DNA from: Streptomyces broussonetiae
GTDB taxonomy: Bacteria; Actinomycetota; Actinomycetes; Streptomycetales; Streptomycetaceae
Assembly: GCF_009796285.1 (NCBI RefSeq)
Contig: NZ_CP047020.1
Location: forward strand, 8,432,001 to 8,496,000
Length of the DNA: 64,000 nt
Direction of reading: 5' to 3'
Every line of letters begins with the position of its first letter. Within the stretch, counting starts at the first letter, position 1. The notes below the pieces were generated by a model, which ran no database searches, was not told where the DNA came from, and worked only from the letters and a program-made list of their open reading frames with translations. Below are positions 1 through 8,417 of the stretch, one piece after another. Both the position numbers and the translations under genes were made by a program.

Positions 1-164
1 CCGATGAAGTCGCCCTCGCTCCCGAACTCCTCCACCAGCGCCTTCGTCCGTGACACCGTACGGTTGTGCACGGCGACCGTGTAGCCGTTGCGGGCGAAGT
101 TCCGGGCGAGGTTGCGGCCCATGACCGCGAGGCCCGTGACACCGATCTGCGCTGAAGTGCTCAT
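1..164 (-). CDS. gnd: 6-phosphogluconate dehydrogenase, N-terminal part (runs off the window)
   Basis: Only the first 54 codons are inside the window. They encode a Rossmann nucleotide-binding start, IGVTGLAVMGRNLARNF, followed by GYTVAVHNRT, which is the classic NADP-binding beginning of the decarboxylating 6-phosphogluconate dehydrogenase of the oxidative pentose phosphate pathway. The ATG is preceded by a GGGAG-type ribosome binding site. The enzyme is cytosolic and converts 6-phosphogluconate to ribulose 5-phosphate with NADPH formation (family knowledge). The active-site lysine and the C-terminal domain lie outside the window, so catalytic integrity cannot be judged. Confidence 0.92.
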   Translation of the reverse strand, partial: MSTSAQIGVTGLAVMGRNLARNFARNGYTVAVHNRTVSRTKALVEEFGSEGDFI

Positions 165-435
165 GCCGCCTGCTCCCTGGTTGCCTCGTGACTACGGCTC
201 CGTCAGTACGGGTCCTCGCCCATCCTTGCGTGCCGCCGCAGTGAGCGCACATCAGACCCGCCGGACTTGAGTACGCGCCGACGGCGCCGGACGCCTCAGT
301 CCTGCCCGGATCAGGTCAATCGGCAGCCGTTCCCGGCCACTTGGACGGTGGGGGCGGCCGGTTTTCCGTCTTGTCATGGCCTGTTCGCTGCGCTTAGTTT
401 TGCCCCTCCTGACGCATGCCGAGGGGACATCGGAC

Positions 436-1608
436 ATGGCCGTACGCGGCCGGCATCGCCGGTACCAGCCGAACAGGATCAATCGCGCCTCACTCACCGT
501 CACCGCGGGCGGCGCCGGACTCGCGATCCCGCTGGTCGCCGCCGGCACCGCCGGCGCGGCCGACGCCTCCATCTGGAACAAGGTCGCCGCCTGCGAGTCC
601 AGCGGCAACTGGAGCATCAACACGGGCAACGGCTACTTCGGCGGGCTGCAGTTCACCCAGTCCACCTGGGAGGCCTACGGCGGCACCCGGTACGCGCCGC
701 GCGCCGACCTCGCGACCCGGGGACAGCAGATCGCCGTCGCCGAGCAGGTCCTCGACGGGCAGGGACCCGGTGCCTGGCCGCTCTGCTCGGTGCGGGCCGG
801 GCTGACCCGGGGCGACGCCGATCCCGGCGTGCACACGGACAGCGCCGCGACCCGGCCCGTTCAGGCGGAGAAGAAAACCTCCGTACGGGACGTACGGCCG
901 CAGACCACCCCGCAGTCCCGGGCCGGCCGGGCCGAGATGTACACGGTCGTGCACGGCGACACGCTCTCCGGCATCGCCGACGAGCACCACGTCCGCGGCG
1001 GCTGGCGCGGGCTCTACGCCGGCAACCGCGGCACGATCGGCGCCGACCCGGACCTGATCCTGCCGGGCCAGCGGCTCAGCCTGCACGCCACGGCTGCCCC
1101 CGGCACCAAGTCCCCCAAGCGCAAGGCCCCTTGGGAGCACAAGGCCCCTGCGGAGCACAAGACCGCGCACACGGCCGCGCCGCAACGGACCAGGAGTACC
1201 GGCCGCACGCTCCTCGCCCCGGTCGACGCGCCCATCGGCACCGGCTACCACGTGGCCGGCTCGCGCTGGTCGAAGGGCTACCACACCGGCGTCGACTTCC
1301 TCGTGCCGACCGGCACCTCCGTCAAGGCCGCCGAGGCCGGGCAGGTGGTGGCCGCGGGCTGGGGCGGCTCCTACGGCTACCAGGTGGTGCTCCACCACGC
1401 CGACGGCCGCTACACCCAGTACGCCCATCTGTCGGCCATCTCCGTGCGGATCGGGCAGAACGTCACCGCGGGCCAGCGCCTCGGCCGTTCCGGAGCCACC
1501 GGAAACGTCACCGGTCCGCATCTGCACTTCGAGGTGCGGACCGGGCCCGAGTTCGGTACGGACATCGACCCGCTCGCCTATCTCCGGGCCGGCGGCGTCA
1601 GGATCTGA
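436..1608 (+). CDS. secreted transglycosylase-like / LysM / M23 peptidase cell-wall hydrolase
   Basis: The 390-residue protein begins with a basic stretch and an Ala/Gly-rich hydrophobic segment, probably a signal peptide ending near AADA. Residues about 41-117 form an Rpf-like transglycosylase domain (WNKVAACESSGNW, with the expected catalytic Glu; GGLQFTQSTW). A LysM domain follows at about 160-207 (VVHGDTLSGIA, LILPGQRLSL), then a Lys/His/Ala-rich linker, then an M23 metallopeptidase domain at about 270-380 with the zinc motifs HTGVDF and GPHLHFEV. The start was chosen for the GAGGGG ribosome binding site ten bases upstream; an earlier in-frame ATG lacks one. It should cut both glycan strands and cross-links during growth or spore germination (inferred). 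Its 3' end overlaps the convergent EamA gene by 11 bases. Confidence 0.88.
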   Translation: MAVRGRHRRYQPNRINRASLTVTAGGAGLAIPLVAAGTAGAADASIWNKVAACESSGNWSINTGNGYFGGLQFTQSTWEAYGGTRYAPRADLATRGQQIAVAEQVLDGQGPGAWPLCSVRAGLTRGDADPGVHTDSAATRPVQAEKKTSVRDVRPQTTPQSRAGRAEMYTVVHGDTLSGIADEHHVRGGWRGLYAGNRGTIGADPDLILPGQRLSLHATAAPGTKSPKRKAPWEHKAPAEHKTAHTAAPQRTRSTGRTLLAPVDAPIGTGYHVAGSRWSKGYHTGVDFLVPTGTSVKAAEAGQVVAAGWGGSYGYQVVLHHADGRYTQYAHLSAISVRIGQNVTAGQRLGRSGATGNVTGPHLHFEVRTGPEFGTDIDPLAYLRAGGVRI

Positions 1609-2800
1609 CGCACGTACGGCCGGTGTCCAGGAACGGCAGCGGCAGCAGGGCGCCCGCGGCGAGCGCCGAGTAGGGCACGGCGCGCGCCCGGACGGCGGGG
1701 GGTTCACCACTCCCGGCCTCCGGGCCGCTGCCGCGCGGAGCGGGCAGCAGGCCGTCGCCCGGAGCGGGCTCGAGGCCGTCGACCGGCGGCGGGGCCGGCA
1801 GGTCGCGCGGGGCCGGTTCGCCGAGCCCGTCGCCGTCCTCGGCGGGCGCGGGCCGCTCCGCCTCGGCCGGTGCCGCCACGCGCTGCTGCGGCAGTCCGGC
1901 AGGCGCGTGCAGCGCGGCGGCCGACGTACCCGCCGAGGACGCGGACGTACCCGCCTGCGCGGTCGTACCGGTGCGTTCGATCCGCTCGGTGGTCAGCATG
2001 ACCAGGCCGCCCCCCGCGACCACCCCGCAGGTCACGGCGAGGCCGGTGCCCAACTCGCCGTAACGGAACGACTCGCCGAACATCAGGATGCCCACGGCGG
2101 CCGCCAGCACGGGGTTGACCACGGTCAGCGTGGCCAGCGGGGCGGCGAGGCCACCGCCGCGGTAGGAGGCCTGGGACAGCACGACGCCCGCGACCGCGAA
2201 CAGGCCGATCACGGCGAGCGAGGGCAGGTCGCTCAGGTCGATGCCGTGGGTCCAGTCCTCGGCGACCGTCTTGGTGAAGACCGAGGACATGCCGAAGGCG
2301 ATGCCGGAGGCGGTGGCGATGAGCACGCTGCGCACCGCCGGGTGGCGGTGGGCGGCCAGCCCCGCAAGCGTCAGCGCGGCGACCGCGCCCCCGGTGACCA
2401 GCGCGACCGCCACCCGCTGGGCCGTGTCGAGCGAGTGCGAGTCGGAGGAGCCGACCACGGACAGCAGACCGGCGAGGCCCACCGTGGCCATGACCGCACC
2501 GCGCCAGGCGGTCGCCCCCGCCCCGCGGCCGACGAACAGCGCCGCCATGGGCAGCGCGAAGACGATGGTCAGCGCGCCGAGCGGCTGGACGAGGCTGAGC
2601 GGACCACAGGCCAGCGCCACCACGTGCAGCACACCGCCGAGACCGTTGAGCGCCAGCGCCCCCCACCAACTCGGGCGGCGCAACGGCATGTACGTGCTGT
2701 CGGGAGAGGACACCGCGACCTGCTCCTGCACGATCGCGCCGCCCGCGTAGGCGAGCGCGGACACGACCGACAACAGCACGGACAACGCGAGGGCGCTCAT
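1598..2800 (-). CDS. EamA/DMT-family membrane transporter
   Basis: The 400-residue protein has about ten hydrophobic segments in its first 290 residues, arranged as two EamA-type halves typical of drug/metabolite transporters (GLGGVLHVVALACGPLSLVQPLG; VVNPVLAAAVGILMFGESF). A Pro/Ala/Glu-rich cytoplasmic or extracytoplasmic tail of about 110 residues follows and is unusual in length for the family. The ATG has a GAGGAG ribosome binding site. The substrate cannot be told from sequence. The gene is convergent with the cell-wall hydrolase and divergent from the FhuF-like gene. Confidence 0.8.
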   Translation of the reverse strand: MSALALSVLLSVVSALAYAGGAIVQEQVAVSSPDSTYMPLRRPSWWGALALNGLGGVLHVVALACGPLSLVQPLGALTIVFALPMAALFVGRGAGATAWRGAVMATVGLAGLLSVVGSSDSHSLDTAQRVAVALVTGGAVAALTLAGLAAHRHPAVRSVLIATASGIAFGMSSVFTKTVAEDWTHGIDLSDLPSLAVIGLFAVAGVVLSQASYRGGGLAAPLATLTVVNPVLAAAVGILMFGESFRYGELGTGLAVTCGVVAGGGLVMLTTERIERTGTTAQAGTSASSAGTSAAALHAPAGLPQQRVAAPAEAERPAPAEDGDGLGEPAPRDLPAPPPVDGLEPAPGDGLLPAPRGSGPEAGSGEPPAVRARAVPYSALAAGALLPLPFLDTGRTCVRS

Positions 2801-2923
2801 CGGCGTCTCCTCTGCGGGGGACGGGGGCTGCGAGCCCGGTGCGGCGAACGGTCGGCTTCCATGGCCAACACTCTGCCCGTCCGTGCTCTTTCCGTCGTCG
2901 TCCCTGAGCACGCAATGCGTCCT

Positions 2924-2945
2924 ACTGCCGATGGAGTACGGCAGT
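2924..2945 (+). promoter_or_regulatory. small inverted repeat before the FhuF-like gene
   Basis: ACTGCCG and CGGCAGT form a perfect 7-base-pair dyad with an 8-base spacer, ending about 13 bases before the most upstream possible start of the next gene. It could be an operator in the divergent promoter region or a hairpin near the ribosome binding site. No DmdR/IdeR-type iron box was recognised. Confidence 0.35.
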
Positions 2946-2958
2946 GACCTGATCATCC

Positions 2959-3750
2959 TTGCGGCGGGTGTGCCTGGTACTACTGCCTTTCGTGGATCTC
3001 GACCTCGACCCCGCACTCGCCGCCCTCCGCCCGCTCGGCGGCTTCTTCGCCCTGCGCACCGCCGGGGCGGCGGCCGGTCCGGCCCGCGTGGAGCTGCCGA
3101 CGCTTGCGCAGACCTACGCAACGGCACCGGCGCACGGCCGCGGCGACGCCCTGGCCTCGCGCGTCGTCGTGGTCACGGAGCGGCTGCGCGCCCCCGAGCC
3201 GCGGGTCGCCGCCTCCCTCGCGCAGCAGGGGCTGGCCGCCCGGCTGTGGTCCGTGGCCCTCGGCTGCGCCGCCCTGTACGGCCGGCTGCCCGATCTCGAT
3301 CCCGGGCTGCTGCGCTGGGACGTGAGGGCGTCCGCCCCGGGCGACCTGCTCCTGACCGAAGTGCGCCCGCAACCGGGGGAACCCGACCTCGCCTCTGGCG
3401 TGCTGGAGCGTCATCTCGCACCCCTGGGGGAAGCCCTACGGGCGCGCTACGGTGTCGCGGCCGGACTGCTGTGGGGCAACGCGGGCTCCGCGCTCGGCGG
3501 GGCGGCCCGGGAACTGGACCGCTGGGCCCGGGCGCACGGCCGTACCGACGTGGCCGAGCGTGCCCGCACGCTGACGGACGACCTCTTCGCGCACCCCCTC
3601 CTGCGCGCCACCGGCACCCGCACCGGCACCGCGTTCCGCCGCCGCAGCTGTTGTCTGTACTACCGGGTGCCCGGTGGCGGAGTCTGCGGCGACTGCTGCT
3701 TCAACCGGCCGCCGCACTCTTCCCCGGGGACCGCATCCGGGCGACCATGA
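2959..3750 (+). CDS. FhuF-like (2Fe-2S) protein, probable ferric-siderophore reductase
   Basis: The protein carries the C-terminal cysteine motif of FhuF-type ferric reductases, RRSCCLYYRVPGGGVCGDCCF, where the CC and CxxC pairs bind a 2Fe-2S cluster. The upstream part (PLGGFFALRT; AARLWSVALGCAALYGRLPDLD) also matches the family layout, and the length of about 260 residues is normal. The family releases iron from imported siderophores in the cytosol. The start is uncertain: TTG at the given position, GTG nine bases later and GTG 33 bases later are all in frame, and none has a strong ribosome binding site. No siderophore genes lie nearby. Confidence 0.75.
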   Translation: MRRVCLVLLPFVDLDLDPALAALRPLGGFFALRTAGAAAGPARVELPTLAQTYATAPAHGRGDALASRVVVVTERLRAPEPRVAASLAQQGLAARLWSVALGCAALYGRLPDLDPGLLRWDVRASAPGDLLLTEVRPQPGEPDLASGVLERHLAPLGEALRARYGVAAGLLWGNAGSALGGAARELDRWARAHGRTDVAERARTLTDDLFAHPLLRATGTRTGTAFRRRSCCLYYRVPGGGVCGDCCFNRPPHSSPGTASGRP

Positions 3751-3784
3751 AAGGAACGTGCAGCCGGGACGAGGGAGTTGTCGG

Positions 3785-4936
3785 GTGCGAGTGGGACTGC
3801 TGACCCGGGAGTACCCCCCGGACGTGTACGGCGGCGCCGGAGTCCATGTGGAGTTCCTGGCCCGGGAGTTGAGCGACCTGGTGGACCTGGAGGTGCACTG
3901 CTGGGGCGAGGGCCGCGGGGTGGGCGTCGTACGCCACCGGCCCTGGTCCGCGCTCGACGGCTCCAACGACGCGCTGCGCACCTTCTCCGTGGACCTGTCG
4001 ATGGCCGCCGCCCTCGAGGGCCGTGAACTCGTCCACTCCCACACCTGGTACGCCGGCCTCGCCGGCCATCTCGCCAAACTGCTGTACGGCATCCCGCACG
4101 TGGCCACCGCCCACTCCCTGGAGCCGCTGCGCCCCTGGAAGGCGGAGCAACTGGGCGGCGGATACGCACTGTCGGGCTGGGCCGAGCGCACCGCCCTCGA
4201 GGCCGCCGACGCCGTCATCGCCGTGTCGGGCGCGATGCGTGAGGACGTCCTGGCCTGCTATCCGGCGCTGGATCCGGCGAACGTCCACGTCGTGCACAAC
4301 GGCATCGACACCCGCCTGTACCGCCCGGACCACGGCACCGGCGCCCTGGACCGGCACGGCATCGACCCGGCCCGCCCCTCCGTCCTCTTCGTCGGCCGCA
4401 TCACCCGGCAGAAGGGCGTGCCCCATCTGCTGCGCGCGGTCCGGGACATCGACCCGGCCGCCCAGGTCGTGCTGTGCGCGGGGGCCCCGGACACCCCCGA
4501 GATCGACCGCGAGTTCCGCGAGCTGTTCGAGGAGGTGAGCCGCGCCCGCGAGGGCGTCTTCTGGATCCCGCAGATGCTGCCGCGCGCGGAGGTGATCCAA
4601 CTCCTCACCCACGCCTGCGTGTTCGTCTGTCCGTCGGTGTACGAGCCGCTCGGCATCGTGAACCTGGAGGCGATGGCGTGCGGCACGCCGGTCGTGGCCT
4701 CCCGGGTCGGCGGGATTCCCGAGGTCGTGGACGACGGCCGGACGGGTCTGCTGGTGGACAAGGGCGAGGACTTCGAGGCGGGCCTCGCCCGGGCGCTCGA
4801 CCAGGTCCTCGGCGACCCGGCCGGGGCCCGGCGGATGGGGGAGGCCGGACGGGCACGCGCTGTGGGGGAGTTCGGCTGGGACGCGGTGGCCCGGCGCACA
4901 GCGGGGCTGTACGAGGAGATCCTCAAACGGGCTTAG
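3785..4936 (+). CDS. glgA: GT4-type glycogen synthase / alpha-maltose-1-phosphate synthase
   Basis: A 383-residue GT-B glycosyltransferase of the actinobacterial GlgA (mycobacterial GlgM) type. The N-terminal LLTREYPPDVYGGAGVHV loop is the sugar-nucleotide-binding signature, and the C-terminal domain has FVGRITRQKG and the EPLGIVNLEAMACGTPVVAS motif with the conserved Glu residues. The GTG start has a GGGAG ribosome binding site; the reading frame is open further upstream but without a site. In actinomycetes this family makes maltose 1-phosphate from ADP-glucose and glucose 1-phosphate for the GlgE glucan pathway, or elongates glycogen. The neighbouring glgC supplies ADP-glucose, so the two genes form a pathway pair. 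Confidence 0.88.
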   Translation: MRVGLLTREYPPDVYGGAGVHVEFLARELSDLVDLEVHCWGEGRGVGVVRHRPWSALDGSNDALRTFSVDLSMAAALEGRELVHSHTWYAGLAGHLAKLLYGIPHVATAHSLEPLRPWKAEQLGGGYALSGWAERTALEAADAVIAVSGAMREDVLACYPALDPANVHVVHNGIDTRLYRPDHGTGALDRHGIDPARPSVLFVGRITRQKGVPHLLRAVRDIDPAAQVVLCAGAPDTPEIDREFRELFEEVSRAREGVFWIPQMLPRAEVIQLLTHACVFVCPSVYEPLGIVNLEAMACGTPVVASRVGGIPEVVDDGRTGLLVDKGEDFEAGLARALDQVLGDPAGARRMGEAGRARAVGEFGWDAVARRTAGLYEEILKRA

Positions 4937-4987
4937 CCCGGCCGGGCTCGGGGCAGCCATGGTTCTACCAGGGTGAGGGGAGCGGCC

Positions 4988-6208
4988 ATGCGTCGTGGAG
5001 GGCCTTCCGTACTCGGGATCGTACTGGCGGGCGGGGAAGGCAAGCGCCTGATGCCGCTGACCGCCGACCGCGCCAAACCGGCCGTCACCTTCGGCGGCAC
5101 CTACCGTCTCGTCGACTTCGTCCTGTCCAACCTCGTCAACGCCGACGTCCTGCGCATCTGCGTACTGACCCAGTACAAATCGCACTCGCTGGACCGGCAC
5201 ATCACCACCACCTGGCGGATGTCCAGCCTGCTCGGCAACTACGTCACCCCGGTCCCGGCCCAGCAGCGCCTCGGCCCACGCTGGTACCTGGGCAGCGCCG
5301 ACGCGATCCTGCAGTCGCTGAACCTGATCCACGACGAACAGCCCGAGTACGTCGCGGTGTTCGGTGCCGACCACGTCTACCGCATGGACCCGCGGCAGAT
5401 GGTCGCGCAGCACATCGACGGGGGCGCGGGGGTGACGGTGGCCGGCATCCGGGTGCCGCGCGTGCAGTCCTCGGCCTTCGGGGTGATCACACCGGCCACG
5501 GACGGCCGCACGATCCGGCGATTCCTGGAGAAGCCCGCCGACCCGCCGGGGCTCCCCGACGACCCGGAGAACGTGTTCGCCTCGATGGGCAACTACGTCT
5601 TCACCACCAAGGCCCTCGTCGAGGCGCTGCACCGCGACGCCGAGGACGGGCAGTCCGTGCACGACATGGGCGGCTCGATCCTGCCCCAGCTCACCGCGCG
5701 CGGCGAGGCCCAGCTGTACGACTTCCGTGACAACCACGTGCCCGGCGAGACCACCCGCGACCAGGGCTACTGGCGGGACGTGGGCACCCTGGATGCCTAC
5801 TACGAGTCGCACATGGACCTCATCGCCGAACGTCCCGCCTTCAACCTGTACAACCGGCAGTGGCCCGTCTACACCCACTCGGGCCAGCTCTCCCCGGCCC
5901 GCTTCAACGCCGGCGGCATCGCGAGCGAGTCCATCATCAGCGCGGGCTGCCTGGTCCGCGGTCAGGTCACCCGATCCGTGCTGTCCCCGGGCGTACGGGT
6001 CGACCCCGGGGCCGTGGTCCAGGGCTCGGTGCTCCACGACAACGTGCGCATCGGACGGGGCGCGGTGGTGCGCGGTGCCGTCCTGGACAAGAACGTGGAG
6101 GTTCCGCCCGGAGCGACGATCGGCGTCAACCCGGAACGGGATGCCGAGCTGTACACGGTGTCCGCGGGCGGGGTGATCGCCCTGGGGAAGGGGCAGCGGG
6201 TCTCCTGA
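4988..6208 (+). CDS. glgC: glucose-1-phosphate adenylyltransferase
   Basis: The 406-residue protein shows the ADP-glucose pyrophosphorylase signature: GIVLAGGEGKRLMPLTADRAKPAVTFGG (nucleotide-binding loop), YRLVDFVLSN, FGADHVYRMD, and a C-terminal left-handed beta-helix with hexapeptide-like repeats (IISAGCLVRGQVTRSVL and after). It converts glucose 1-phosphate and ATP to ADP-glucose, the first committed step of glycogen and maltosyl-phosphate synthesis. The ATG was chosen for its GAGGGGAG ribosome binding site; a GTG five codons upstream lies inside that site. It follows glgA by about 50 bases on the same strand. Confidence 0.93.
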   Translation: MRRGGPSVLGIVLAGGEGKRLMPLTADRAKPAVTFGGTYRLVDFVLSNLVNADVLRICVLTQYKSHSLDRHITTTWRMSSLLGNYVTPVPAQQRLGPRWYLGSADAILQSLNLIHDEQPEYVAVFGADHVYRMDPRQMVAQHIDGGAGVTVAGIRVPRVQSSAFGVITPATDGRTIRRFLEKPADPPGLPDDPENVFASMGNYVFTTKALVEALHRDAEDGQSVHDMGGSILPQLTARGEAQLYDFRDNHVPGETTRDQGYWRDVGTLDAYYESHMDLIAERPAFNLYNRQWPVYTHSGQLSPARFNAGGIASESIISAGCLVRGQVTRSVLSPGVRVDPGAVVQGSVLHDNVRIGRGAVVRGAVLDKNVEVPPGATIGVNPERDAELYTVSAGGVIALGKGQRVS

Positions 6209-6281
6209 GGCCTTTGTGGAACCCCGGCACAGCAGCCGCGACCGGCCCGCACCTGTACCCACCAACGCCGAGGAATCGACG

Positions 6282-8417
6282 TCAGACGGGGTGCCGGGGC
6301 GCGACGTTCTCCGTATCGGCCACAGCGCCCGCCGACAGGACACGGTCGGGCCTGATCGGCAGGTCGCGGTGGCGCACGCCGGTGGCGTGCCACACCGCAT
6401 TGGTGATCGCCGCCGCGGCTCCGACGTTCCCGATCTCGCCGATGCCCTTGATACCGATCGGGTCGTCGTCATCCGGGTCGTCCACCCAGTCGGCCTCGAT
6501 CAGCGGTACATCGGCGTTCGCCGCGATGTGATATCCCGCGAGATCGGCACCGACCAGGTCGCCGAAGGCCCGGTCCCTGACCGCGCCCTCGTGCAGCGCC
6601 ATGGAAAGCCCCCAGGTCATTCCGCCGACGAACTGACTGCGTGCGGTCAGCGGGTTGACGATGCGACCTGCGGCGAAGATGCCGAGCATGCGCCGTACAC
6701 GTACCTCGCCACTGGTGACGTCCACGGCGACTTCCGCGAACTGTGCCCCGTAGGTGTGTCGTTCCCGCTTCGCCAGCGTACCCATGAGCGTGGACGTGTC
6801 CGCCCGACCCGTGATCCCCTGAGGAGGTATGTCCTGGCTTCGCGCCAGAAGCTCTCGTAGGTCACCCACCGCGGTCTTGATCGCCCAGCCCCAGGAACGG
6901 GTGCCCATCGAGCTGCCGGCGACCATGGCACGGCCGTAGCCGCTGTCCGCGATCAGGACCCGGACACGGTCGGGTGGCACGTCCAACGCTTCGGCAGCGA
7001 TCAGGGTGAGCGCAGTGCGCGCACCCGTTCCGGGGTCCGAGGCTGTGATCCGTACGGTGAACGTGCCGTCGGCCTGCGCCGTCACGGTCGCCGTGGACGG
7101 GGCGACGCCCACGGGAAACGCGGCCGCTGCGGTGCCGGTCCCCAGCAGCCAACGCCCCTCACGGCGCAGGCCCGGACGCGGATCCCGCCGCGCCCAGCCG
7201 AACCTGCGGGCGCCTTCCTCGAAGCAGGCGAGCAACCGGCGGCTGCTGAAGGGAAGTCCGGACACGGGGCCGGTCTGCGGTTCGTTGCGTGCGCGCAGTG
7301 CGATGGGGTCCACGGCGCACATCTCGGCCAGTTCATCGAGTGCGCTCTCCAGCGCGAACGACCCGGGTGCCATGCCGGGCGCGCGCATCCAGCCGGTTGA
7401 CGGCACGTCAAGTGGCACGACCCGGTTGACGGTGTGATGCGCGTCGGCGTCATACAGTACCTGCGCCGCCTCGGTGCTCTGCTCGACGAAGCGGTGAACC
7501 GACGCGTTGAGGCACTGCGCCTGGTGGTCGAGCACCCGTAGCCGGCCGTCGACGTCGGCACCGAGCCTGACGCGCTGCACCGTGGGACTGCGGTAGCCGG
7601 CCAGCGAGAACATCTGACGACGCGTCAGTACGACACGCACAGGACGCTCGACGACGGAGGCGCCCATGACAGCCAGCACCTGGTGCACGCGCAGGAGCTT
7701 GGATCCGAACGCTCCTCCGACGTGTTCGGACCGCACCCGTACCGACGCCGGGTCCACAGAGAACATGGTGGCAATCTCGTCCGCCACCCATCTGCTGCCC
7801 TGATTCGAGTCGACGATCTCCAGTCGGCCGTCTTCCCAGCGCGCCATCGCCGCATGCGGCTCCAAGGGACTGGGGTGTTCCTCCGGTGTGGTGTACTCCG
7901 CGTCCACGACGAAGGCGGACAGGGCCAGTTCGGCCGCCATGTCCCCCTTCGCCGTCTCCTTGTGAAGGTACGGCGGGTTCTCTGCCGTACCGGGGCATCC
8001 GGCGTGGAAGGCCACGTCGTGAGGTTCCATGTCGTAGCGGATCACCAGCGCCTCGGCGGCCTCCCTGGCCTGTTCAGGAGTTTCGGCGACCACCAGAGCC
8101 ACCGGCCAGCCTGCGTACGGCACCCGGTCGTGCTGAAAGACCACAGTGGTCGGATCGGGTCGGCCAAGGAGGTTCGTGTAGTCCCCGTTGAGACGAGGGG
8201 CGTTCCCGTGGTGCACAACAGCCAGGACACCGGGCATCGCCCGTACCGGATCGGACTCCACCGAGAGAATCCGGCCCCGGGCGATGGTGGACACCACGAG
8301 CCAGCCATGGGCAAGGCCGGGACAGGAAATCTCACCTGCGTAACGTGCTGCTCCAGTGACCTTGGCCCGGCCCTCCACACGAGAGTGCACAGCGGTACTG
8401 CCTGTCGGCGTGGTCAT
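6282..8417 (-). CDS. molybdopterin-binding xanthine dehydrogenase/aldehyde oxidase large subunit (orphan)
   Basis: The 711-residue protein has the hammerhead domain (RVEGRAKVTGAARYAGEI) and the molybdopterin-binding core of the xanthine oxidase family, including VGGAFGSKL, a proline-to-isoleucine variant of the catalytic-glutamate motif (KGIGEIGNVGAAAAITNA) and GVRHRDLPIRPDR. Family members hydroxylate a carbon next to nitrogen or oxidise aldehydes, using a Mo-pterin cofactor. The usual FAD and 2Fe-2S subunits are not encoded nearby, so electrons must leave by another partner. The start overlaps the ATP-grasp stop in an ATGA, which shows translational coupling and places the gene last in the peptide operon. 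It converges on glgC. Confidence 0.88.
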   Translation of the reverse strand: MTTPTGSTAVHSRVEGRAKVTGAARYAGEISCPGLAHGWLVVSTIARGRILSVESDPVRAMPGVLAVVHHGNAPRLNGDYTNLLGRPDPTTVVFQHDRVPYAGWPVALVVAETPEQAREAAEALVIRYDMEPHDVAFHAGCPGTAENPPYLHKETAKGDMAAELALSAFVVDAEYTTPEEHPSPLEPHAAMARWEDGRLEIVDSNQGSRWVADEIATMFSVDPASVRVRSEHVGGAFGSKLLRVHQVLAVMGASVVERPVRVVLTRRQMFSLAGYRSPTVQRVRLGADVDGRLRVLDHQAQCLNASVHRFVEQSTEAAQVLYDADAHHTVNRVVPLDVPSTGWMRAPGMAPGSFALESALDELAEMCAVDPIALRARNEPQTGPVSGLPFSSRRLLACFEEGARRFGWARRDPRPGLRREGRWLLGTGTAAAAFPVGVAPSTATVTAQADGTFTVRITASDPGTGARTALTLIAAEALDVPPDRVRVLIADSGYGRAMVAGSSMGTRSWGWAIKTAVGDLRELLARSQDIPPQGITGRADTSTLMGTLAKRERHTYGAQFAEVAVDVTSGEVRVRRMLGIFAAGRIVNPLTARSQFVGGMTWGLSMALHEGAVRDRAFGDLVGADLAGYHIAANADVPLIEADWVDDPDDDDPIGIKGIGEIGNVGAAAAITNAVWHATGVRHRDLPIRPDRVLSAGAVADTENVAPRHPV

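Noticed and set aside
165..435. Possible cyclic-di-AMP (ydaO-type) riboswitch before the Rpf-like hydrolase gene
   Set aside because: Such riboswitches are known upstream of cell-wall hydrolase genes of actinomycetes, but I could not find the conserved core sequences here.
3701..6472. A 923-codon open frame on the minus strand
   Set aside because: It lies antisense to glgA and glgC, both of which have clear family motifs and ribosome binding sites.
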